Shown here piece after piece: positions 56,278-64,000 of a DNA stretch of 64,000 bases. This DNA is from Buddleja alternifolia (lineage: Eukaryota > Streptophyta > Magnoliopsida > Lamiales > Scrophulariaceae), in the NCBI GenBank assembly GCA_019426215.1, contig CM033394.1, positions 13,412,195 through 13,476,194 of the forward strand. The letters are read 5' to 3'. A model generated the notes under the pieces. The model was not told the origin of the DNA. It saw nothing but the letters and a program-made list of their open reading frames with translations, and did no database searches. Positions within the stretch are counted from its first letter, which is position 1. Every line of letters begins with the position of its first letter. A program made the position numbers and the translations under genes.

Positions 56278-56910
56278 GTATATGGTTGAGTCCAAGATTC
56301 GGTCTATACAAGTGTTCTCCCACCGCTGCCCACCTTCCAAACCACCCCTTTTTCGAGCATGGGAAAAGCCGCTTGGATACTACGCCAAGTATGTGACGTA
56401 GTTCCCCTTGGCCTAGCTCAATGGATATATTTGTGACACACCACTTGAACCCATAATTAATTGTCATCCTTGATGATTTGCTACCCTAGTTTCCCGAGAT
56501 ATGCCAAATTAACAGCTCTCGATTTCCTTACCTAGACCACCACGATCTTTCGCAGTACAAATTCTATGCCAAGAGAGTAAGTGTATTTTGATTTTGTCTT
56601 CCGTTCCTCCCCATAAAAATCTACGATTAGACCTATCGATCTCGTCACAAATACCCAACAAAACTTTGGAGGTTTGCATATGGTAGGTAGGTATCGCTGT
56701 TGTAACGGATTTGATGAAAGTCGTTCTACAGGTCATCGAAAGATGATTACGTTTCCATCCTTTCATACGATTCTTAACCTTTTCCGCCAAAAATCTATAG
56801 TGTTTTTTCAAGACTCTCGAGTGGTGTAACGGGCCCTAAGCATCGTCCAAGATTGCTGGTAATATTCAATTGAGCCCGCGCCCCTATGTGACGAGCCACG
56901 TGTCCAGGAA
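56278..56910 (-). pseudogene. LINE (non-LTR retrotransposon) reverse transcriptase C-terminal relic
   Basis: The minus strand reads SNLGRCLG, then KHYRFLAEKVKNRMKGW, IKSVTTAIPTYHMQTSKV, CDEIDRSNRRFLWGG, LLSWHRICTAKDRGGLG and, in another frame, RAVNLAYLGKLG and WRSIQAAFPMLEKGVVW. This is the region after the RT domain in plant L1-type LINEs. Frameshifts and stops are frequent, and the RT catalytic core is absent. Confidence 0.8.
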
Positions 56911-57263
56911 TGTTGGCCGAGAAGTGGACAGGGTTTACATCCAATAGGGGCTCAAGCGATGATAGTTCATTCCCTCCTATGTTTTCTTTTATGGTATATT
57001 TTTGGCCCAAGCCCAATGTGATACATTAACTTATTCTATTTGCATGGAGTAAACAATGAGTTGTCATTTACCCTATGGGCCAGATAAGTTCCAAGCCCAT
57101 CCTGCTTTACCATCGATAAGCCAAACGATATTTTATGCCCTCAAATTTGATTTTGATAATGCTTATCATAACTTCGACAGGGAGTTTCTCGGATTTGCTC
57201 TCTCAAAATTTAATTATTGTATTATTTATATTGATGGAATTCTTCATGCATTTCACTGTTATC

Positions 57264-57369
57264 AATTTTTTTATTACAATGTGAAGATGTATGGTGGGGA
57301 TTTGAACACTAGATCTAATAATAATACTTAATAGAAAGAGGTTGATGCCGCTAGGCCAAATGACTATTG
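57264..57369 (-). mobile_element. tRNA-derived SINE (minus strand)
   Basis: On the minus strand an A-box-like TGGCCTAGCGGCATC and a B-box-like GTTCAAATCCCC are followed by a short A-rich tail. It is flanked by a 16-bp duplication with one mismatch: GCATTTCACTGTTATC (57248-57263) and GCATTTCATTGTTATC (57370-57385). Confidence 0.75.
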
Positions 57370-57412
57370 GCATTTCATTGTTATCCTTTTCACTTGGTAT
57401 TATCCTAATTTT

Positions 57413-58741
57413 CTAAAAGTTGGTATTTTCTAACTCCTCATTGGCATCGAGGGCACATTCCCAACACTCGCACCGTACATGCTGCACATGGCAGTTTTTC
57501 ACCGCTGTTTGAAAGCTGAGTTTGTTGTCAAAAACTTGGCCCAAATGAAGATTACCTTTCGCAGGATCATAAATTATTCTTGGTCGATATAGTGAATCTC
57601 CTTCTACTTTTGGGTATGTGGAGTAGAATGGGAGCACTTCATAACATCTTTCTTCAGATCTTGTGGGAGGGGCATCTTCATTAATCGGTACATTACTCTC
57701 ATCATCTTCATCCTCATCCATCATTACATTGTTGAGGTGTTCTTCCACATCAGGTTCTAAATGATTATGGATCGAACAGTGAGAATGAACACTGTCATCG
57801 TCACTCCAAATATAATCATTCTCAATGTCTGAAAAATCACTAGACCCAAAATTGGGATGCTCAAAGTCATGACGACTTTATGTAGAGGACCTGCAATTAA
57901 AGATAAATATGATGACAATATGTAAAAATTAGAATAACAAGATACGATTCAAAGGAAAACAACAATTATGAAACTTGATAGAAGATTCATAATTATCTGC
58001 TAGCACGTCAGGAATTACAAAATTCCTCAAACGAGAATTTTCCAAAGAAAAATTTTGTACAGTTTCAAAACGCCCAAACAAATGACCCGTTGTAGAAACA
58101 CCTAAAAATGCAAATCACAAAATTTTAAATTATTATACAATTCTGCAAAGATAAGAAAAATAATCTACACAAATATGAAAATTGTTTGAAAATATGATGA
58201 CACAATGTAATATAAAAATAAATTACCTTAATGCAAATTATGAATTGTAGAACTTCCCAAACCACTTGAAGAAAGATCATGATACTCACGATTTTCCAAT
58301 ACATGTGATTGTGACTGCATATTTAAATCTGGTACTGTGGGCATGAATTGGGGTGGCATTAACGGCGTCACTTGGGTTAACAACGATGTGTATTGACCAT
58401 GATGTTGAATTGGTTCCTTCTCAATATAAAGCTCGACTGTGTCCTGAACAATGTTAGGATCCAAGAAAAATGCTAAAGTCTCATCGTCTTTGATCTCCAT
58501 TGTGCTCTCCTTCATCACATTTCTATTTTCAAATTCGAATTTTATAATTACTTTTAATGAAAAATGATTTTGATCAGTTTTTGTTCTAGCATATAACTTC
58601 ACCAACAATTTCGCATATCTGATCGTACGACATATTCTCATGTTAGTGTTTGGACGAGTGCTATATCTCACTGAATTTGAGTCTTCAATAATTTGACCAT
58701 TCGTGTATATTAAAATATCAACTGTGTTTGCCCTCGATATT
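57413..58741 (-). pseudogene. MuDR-type MULE transposase gene, 5' exons only
   Basis: Minus strand. Exon 1 (about 58741-58228) encodes VDILIYTNGQIIEDSNSVRY, TIRYAKLLVKLYARTKTD and DDETLAFFLDPNIVQDTVEL, the N-terminal region of plant mudrA-like proteins. Exon 2 is about 58102-57968 and exon 3 57890-57413, with acidic sequence then YRPRIIYDPAKGNLHLGQVF and FDNKLSFQTAVK, the start of the MuDR DNA-binding domain. The zinc and DDE transposase domains are missing: the frame ends at a TAA near 57413 with degenerate sequence beyond. Plausible GT-AG boundaries separate the exons. Confidence 0.7.
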
Positions 58742-59280
58742 TTCTATATAATATCAAAATTCAAACTATAAATAAACACTAAATTCAAAATTATACGTAT
58801 AAATAATACTTCAAAAATTGAAATTATACCTACAAATTATACATAAAATTCGAAGTTATATACCTAAAAAATTAGAATTTATATGTACAAAGTATACTTC
58901 TATATTACAAATTAAACCTAAAAATTATAACTACTCATTCGAAATTATACATACTATGTAAACCTAAACATTTGAAAATACTTTAAACTTAAATGGAAAT
59001 TTAAACCTAACACTAAATTCGAAATTATACCTAAAAATCCAAAATTATACTTAAATTTCTACATAATAACAAACTAACACTTATATCAAAGTTCAAACCA
59101 TAAATAAACTCTAAATTAAAAATTATACGTATAAATTATACCTAAAAAATTAAAATATACCTAAAATTCGAACTCATAATACTTCAAATTTAAACCCTAA
59201 ATTACAATACCATTACAATAAAATAAAAACAATATACAAACCATAAATTTAACAAGTTAACAATATAACAAATAGAATTA
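58742..59280. repeat. AT-rich degenerate tandem repeats
   Basis: Phrases of the type AAATTATACCTAAAAATTCG recur about a dozen times with variation. It probably lies in the first intron or 5' leader of the MULE gene. Non-coding. Confidence 0.6.
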
Positions 59281-59480
59281 CCTTGGTTTCTTGATTGGAG
59301 GGAAACTTAAAAAAAATTGAAGAAAGTTGGTGAGAAAATCGCAACTTTGGAGAGAGAAGAGAGAAAAAAATTTGTTGTGATATTTAGGGATACAGAGACA
59401 GTGTGAGGCGGGGTTAAAGATGAGGATAAGCGTGAGACGATCTCAAACGGTCATTTGACCGTGAATTATATTTTAAATGT

Positions 59481-59651
59481 GAGACGCTATAGGCTATAGC
59501 GTCTCATATTTAATTTTATATATAAAAAAATGTGGGAGACGCTATAGCCTATAGCATCTCTTACAGTTTTTTTCTTAAAAAAATTAATATATAGTGAGAC
59601 GCTATAGGCTATAGCATCTCTAAGGTGAGACGTTATAACTTATAGCGTTTT
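59481..59651. repeat. Cluster of four 25-bp palindromes
   Basis: GAGACGCTATAG followed by its inverse occurs at 59481-59505 (near perfect), 59536-59560, 59596-59620 and, more diverged, 59627-59651. It lies upstream of the MULE transposase remnant and may be its subterminal region. Confidence 0.85.
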
Positions 59652-59869
59652 GTGCTATTTCCTGAGGTACCCAAAACTTTGTAACATTTTCTTATTTTTT
59701 ATTTATTTTTGTATAAATTATTTAATTTCCCCAATATTTATAAACACAAATCAGTGCATACTTATGTTGTGTGTTGTTGATTGTGAATGTAAAGCTTAAG
59801 AAGAGAATAGAATGAGCAAGAAAGATACTTCAGGGAAAATCAAATAGCAGAATTGATGATTATAGTGAA

Positions 59870-60190
59870 TCAATAGTAGAGGCACAAGTGGAGTTGAGTT
59901 CGCTCGTTGGCGAGTCAGCTCAGCAAAAGCTCAACCCGAGCTCGAACATTTTTGAGTCTGAGTAGAGCTTCTCAAGTTTGAGCTTATTTTTTGCCGTGCT
60001 TTGTCGTGAGCTCGTCAGTTGCTTGCGGGCTTACTAATGTTCTCAGTTGTTTTTATTTAATAATACATTTATATTTTAAATAATGGAATATGATTCCTAA
60101 GAGACCTCGAGATGAGGTTCAACTATAGGCCAAAAAAGTGGAGCTCGCTAGCTCAAACTCGAGCTTGAATTCGCCTAAAAACAATGACAA
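59870..60190. repeat. Diverged GAGCTC-type repeat
   Basis: Words such as CCCGAGCTCGAAC, GTGAGCTCGTC and CAAACTCGAGCTTG at both ends of about 300 bp resemble a decayed copy of the hAT-like element at 1735-2733. The termini are not clear. Confidence 0.4.
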
Positions 60191-61113
60191 TAGGACAAAA
60201 CAAGAAAATTAGCCATCAAGTATCCTGAGTCTAACTTTAGTCAAAAAAAAAAAAAAAATAGAATTGCAGCAACTAAACAACAAAATATCTCTGCTCATAT
60301 ATGGACATAATAAAAACATAGCATGTTCCACATGCTAATAAAAACCCTTCTTCAATACCACAAAACAGAAAAGATAAAATTTCCAGTGTTAAAAGTACTA
60401 GAATATATTTATATTGAAGAATTTCAAAATAAAATAGCCCCAAATTTCATCAATAGCTTGTGATGGTAGCATTGTGTGCAATGTGCACGTACAGTAATGC
60501 TTGAGCAAAGGGTTATTAAGACCTTGCATCCTGCATCTAAAACTTGGACCCATTAGGATGTACAATTTAGAAAATTACATGAATTGACTCTCTAAAAATA
60601 TAGTATTATTTTTTGAGTGATTCTGTTACATTTTACATGATACATGTTATGAATAATAAACTTAACAAATTATAAACAATTGATAACTATTACAACCATC
60701 TAACACTAGTATAAAGACCCACACGCTGCCGATATAAGTAGAACTCAAGACATCTAAGCTTCGCCAATAGAGTTAGGATTCATTGGCCACCCTCTAAAAA
60801 TATTAACATTACCATTTTCATACGAGTATATGCACCTCAATGATGAATCCTATCTTCGAACCACCTATCAAATTACATTTACGTCCAGTATAACCATTTA
60901 ACAATTTAGCTGAAATCATGAAGTAAATCAAAGTATAGTGGGTCATGTATGCACAATCGTGATTCCTCAAGTCTTGAGGATCAAACTTACGCCTATGTGA
61001 GTACTCAAATAAGTCTATAGTGGATTACATGAAAAAGAATAGATCTACTTTCCACCAGTAATAGTAGGGTTGGGTGATGTAAATCACACGGTCACCCCAT
61101 GACATATTGATCT
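60191..61113. other. Intergenic, nothing clear
   Basis: AT-rich. The stretch 60640-60790 resembles 50890-51060 (TGATACATGTtATGAAT..., then CCACACG...), so a dispersed repeat is likely. No gene seen. Confidence 0.4.
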
Positions 61114-61860
61114 CACTACAAGAAAAATGAATATTCACCACAAGATTATTCACATCTACTGGTTAGCCGATGTGGAAAGAGTTAATATGAACGGCTATAT
61201 AAGCCGTTGCGGATGATCAACATAAGCCAACAGCTTCTGAGGAGCCGTTGCAGAAGCTCTGACTGTGTTTGCTTTTATTTTGGGGGTATTTTTTGGTGAA
61301 AATTTTGGTGAAAAGGTTTATTGGAAGTTGTGTATTTTGATGAAAATGTGTTTAGTTTAGTGTTTGATTTTATTTTCAGAATAGACAAAAGTTACTGTAG
61401 CAGTCAAATCATGTAAGTTTTTGTCTGAAAAGTTGTGTTTATAATTAGTTAATGATTGAAAAATATAATATAATATAAGTTTTAAATGATTATATTGTAG
61501 TTGATGTAATTAGTAGGTACCCTAAAGTAGAGACAAATAGGGAGACAATAGTTGACAATTTTTTTGACCAAAAATATCATTTTTGGTCAAAAAAACACAA
61601 AATAAACAAGTTTTGGCCAAAATTTTTGGCCAAAATGGGTTTGAAAACAAAACCAAACACAGCCTCTATTTTTAATTAATTTCTAATTTCTAATTCGCGT
61701 CCAAAACGGCTGGTCTGGGCCGTTGCGGAAGGTCTATTTCATATTTTAAATAGTGAATTATTTAAAAAAGTAAAATTCCATCCACACGTGTTGGAAGAAT
61801 TTTATAAATTTTAATGTAATTAAAAATTACTTTTCATATCCCAGAATACGACACGAGCTC
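61114..61860 (+). mobile_element. CACTA (En/Spm) terminus and subterminal region
   Basis: CACTACAAGAAAAATG at 61114 is the standard plant CACTA end. Subterminal GCCGTTGCGGA-type motifs follow at 61203, 61244 and 61719 with inverted partners AACGGCT. The opposite end (TTTTTCTTGTAGTG) is not in the window, so the element either continues to the right or is truncated. A small MITE interrupts the subterminal region. Confidence 0.65.
61261..61664. mobile_element. MITE nested in the CACTA end
   Basis: The ends GACTGTGTTTGCTTTTATTT and, inverted, GGCTGTGTTTGGTTTTGTTT are flanked by TCT (61258-61260, 61665-61667). It is AT-rich, with internal inverted GGCCAAAA/TTTTGGTC words. Confidence 0.65.
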
Positions 61861-63025
61861 TGCTTCGTTCTTCCTCCAAAAACCCTAATTTGTGAATTGC
61901 TCTTATTTTCATTTTCTCCTCAGATTTTCCATTGCTTGCGCGCCGGTGGATTCCTATCACTGCCTCCGCGCTACCGCCGCCGTCGATGCCGCCGTTGGAT
62001 TGTCGTTATATTATTCCGATTTCTTCCTATTTCAATAATTAGGAACACGAACCAAAATACTCTATTCGAGAATCGCTTCTTCCGATTTCTCTACTCAATA
62101 TCCGATTTCCAATCTTCGGTTATCGATTGTAGCTGCCACTGGATCCTATCACCGCCTCCGCCCACCACGTACCGCCGCCGTCATCGGATTGTTGCTGCAG
62201 TTGAATTTTCGATGCCTCCGGTAGGTTTCTTCTTCTTCTTTAATCTTCCACGCGGAGGAGAATATATACATAAATGTGAATGTAGAATGAAACTTATATT
62301 TGTATCTTCCAATTTTTGTCTCTCGTTTAAAGTTCTATTTGTTTATTCTGATTGAAGCTCGAATTGGAAAACTAGGGCACTGCTTGAAGAGGTAATCACA
62401 CATTTTGTGGTGGTGGTGATTGAAAAACTTGAACAATCCAATTATACAGGTTTCTTTCTCTCTCTCTCTCTCTACATACATGTGCGCACATCAGAAAGTA
62501 GCACCACCGCATTATGCACAACAAAATCTTGAATAGAAAATAAGGAATGGGATTAAGCAATTAGTGCGTGGAATTTGTCGATTTTTTCAAATTCGGCGAG
62601 AAATTAAGAGCATTACCGTCATTTGAGTTTGTGAAGTGACAATATTTTATAGTGGAGTCCCAATATGCATTCCGCAGGGTTTATAAATTCTGTTTTAATG
62701 TGAAAAGGCTAGTTCGACGGGTCAATTTTGGGCTTTTTATTGAAATTTTGCACTAGAAAACTTATTGTGATCTGGATGACTAGTTATAGATTCTCTACAT
62801 AGGCTTGGATTTTTTTCTCTTCGTGTTGAATCTATAGATTAGTAGTGTAATAGATTTTGCTTAGAGGTTGTGATGGAAGGATTAAATTTAAAGAAAAGAG
62901 TTGAGGGTAATAGAATTGCTTCATAGTGTAATAGATCATCGTTTTTCTAAATCCACTCATTTCAAGTGCTTCAAAACTCAATTCTGAACCTTTCTTTTGA
63001 ACTTGTGTATCATGTGTCTTTTTAG
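61861..63025 (+). other. Putative 5' leader region with an internal direct repeat
   Basis: AAAACCCTAATTTGTG and GC-rich, pyrimidine-rich text resemble a plant 5' UTR. CTATCAC(T/C)GCCTCCGC...ACCGCCGCCGTC is present twice (about 61952 and 62147). The open frame 61897-62355 shows no protein features. A (CT)n run lies at about 62456-62474. No exon of the downstream transporter can be assigned here. Confidence 0.4.
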
Positions 63026-63583
63026 TACTCATTGTTTGGCTTGAAATTAACTTTTGGAGCTATGATTGGTGCAATCATTAGTGGTGAAGTTGCAGATTAC
63101 ATAGGCCGTAAAGGGGTAAGTTTGTTAGTATTGATCCTAAACAACTATTATTTGGTATTACTTAACTACTTAATAATGATTGGAACTACTGGATTTGAAA
63201 TGCAAGCAGGCAATGAGAGTATCAGGTGAATTTTGTATAGCGGGGTGGCTATCAATGTACTTCACCAAGGTATTTCATGACTATTTTCCATATCTAATAT
63301 CTTCTACTTGTATAAATAAAAAACAACAGTTATTGTTTCTTATAATTACACAGGGGTTCTGTTTTTGGATATGGGAAGATAAGCAACTGGATATGGAATG
63401 TGAGTTTTTTCTTTTGTGGTATTTCTCTTTTACTGCAGATGAGTATGTTATTCAACTAGGTTGAATGTTTAGGAAACTAGAGACATATTAACATTTTTGT
63501 TGTTTTCGGTTTTGAAGGTCCAGGTATTCATGGCTGAAATTGTACCTAAGGATTTACGAGGTGCTTTGACAACCCTAAACGAG
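63026..63583 (+). pseudogene. ERD6-like sugar transporter fragment (four exons)
   Basis: Exons 63026-63115 (YSLFGLKLTFGAMIGAIISG...VADYIGRKG), 63210-63269 (AMRVSGEFCIAGWLSMYFTK), 63354-63399 (GVLFLDMGR, stop, ATGYGM) and about 63495-63583 (VFMAEIVPKDLRGALTTLNE). They match, in order, transmembrane segments 2-4 of plant ERD6-like monosaccharide transporters of the vacuolar/plasma-membrane MFS family, including the GRKG loop and the PK.LRGAL motif. The third exon has TAA where Leu is expected, and the fourth lacks a clear AG acceptor. Upstream and downstream exons were not found, so this is a fragment, probably non-functional. Confidence 0.75.
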
Positions 63584-64000
63584 GTAAATAACAAGAAAGA
63601 GTTACCTTTCTTAAAACAAACAGGTTAGCAATAATATCTAAGCTTTTATATGAGAGAAATTCCTCACATGGAGGCATTCAACTGTTGGAATATTGAGTTT
63701 GAGGTTGACAATGAGAGGGCTATTGCAGATACCACTTGGATGTCATGCGATAACCAGAAGTCAGGTATTAGATTGATAAAGTTTATGTTGCTGCAAAATG
63801 CTTGCGAGTCAAATAGTAAGCTTGATGGATACCGCTAAGTTGTTCCATTTTATTTCTTCTCTATTGCAGCTCTCAATTGAACCTTGAAGAGTTGGTTCCT
63901 CCTACTGAAAGATATATCTTCAAATTTAATTCTAAAGATTAGCTCAAGAGATAGCATTTGTATTCAGATTCTGAATATGGAGTTATATATGAGTAAGCGT
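63584..64000 (+). other. Sequence after the transporter fragment
   Basis: The next ERD6-like exon (after LTTLNQ) is not recognisable. The frame at 63650-63838 has no familiar motif. Confidence 0.35.

Noticed and set aside
57056..57331. 91-aa plus-strand frame
   Set aside because: Its 3' part overlaps the SINE and its target duplication. No recognisable protein.
61897..62355. 152-aa plus-strand frame
   Set aside because: Arg/Pro/Phe-rich text from a GC-rich leader with an internal direct repeat; not protein-like.

Overview
The window is nuclear DNA of a flowering plant, almost certainly a eudicot. It is AT-rich, shows spliced plant gene structure, and is mostly transposable elements. I see no bacterial, organellar or CRISPR features. 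I cannot name the species. Everything here was read by eye; no alignment or search was run.

1-25,471 is a stack of nested LTR retrotransposons. The oldest layer (S1) is a minus-strand Sirevirus-type Copia element: gag start and 5' LTR at 21,732-25,471, rest of gag and pol at 8,201-4,771. S1 was hit three times. (a) A plus-strand, complete 13.5-kb element of the same family (S2, 8,202-21,731, TSD GCTAC) sits in its gag gene. (b) A solo LTR (23,704-25,103, TSD CTTAA) sits in its LTR. (c) A second Copia family (S3, 1-4,770, running off the left edge) sits in its pol gene. S3 itself carries a 1-kb hAT-like element built of GAGCTC palindromes (1,735-2,733). S2 is the most unusual object in the window. 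Behind gag and pol it has a long accessory gene of 1,273 codons. That gene contains a canonical 83-nt intron, a nucleoplasmin-like nuclear localisation signal and a C-terminal coiled coil, and is now broken by three in-frame stops.

25,472-36,327 is intergenic. It holds a Copia relic, a Tourist-like MITE, a head-to-tail array of three short Copia-type (TRIM-like) elements whose LTRs abut directly, a long-TIR Mutator-like element (MULE) inside one of those LTRs, and a 1.5-kb inverted repeat ending about 0.9 kb upstream of the next gene.

36,328-54,731 is the one intact host gene: a SOC1/TM3-clade MIKC MADS-box transcription factor (208 aa, seven coding exons, plus strand). Its exons are undamaged, but introns 1 and 2 are 4.6 and 11.4 kb. 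Intron 2 holds a SINE, several long-TIR MITEs, a Pack-MULE carrying an F-box/kelch gene fragment, a 4.8-kb Tork-type Copia element and two large hairpins.

54,732-64,000 is again transposon territory: a LINE relic split by a G/C-run hAT MITE, a second SINE, a degenerate minus-strand MuDR-type transposase gene beside a cluster of perfect palindromes, a CACTA terminus, and exon fragments of an ERD6-like sugar transporter that carry a nonsense codon.
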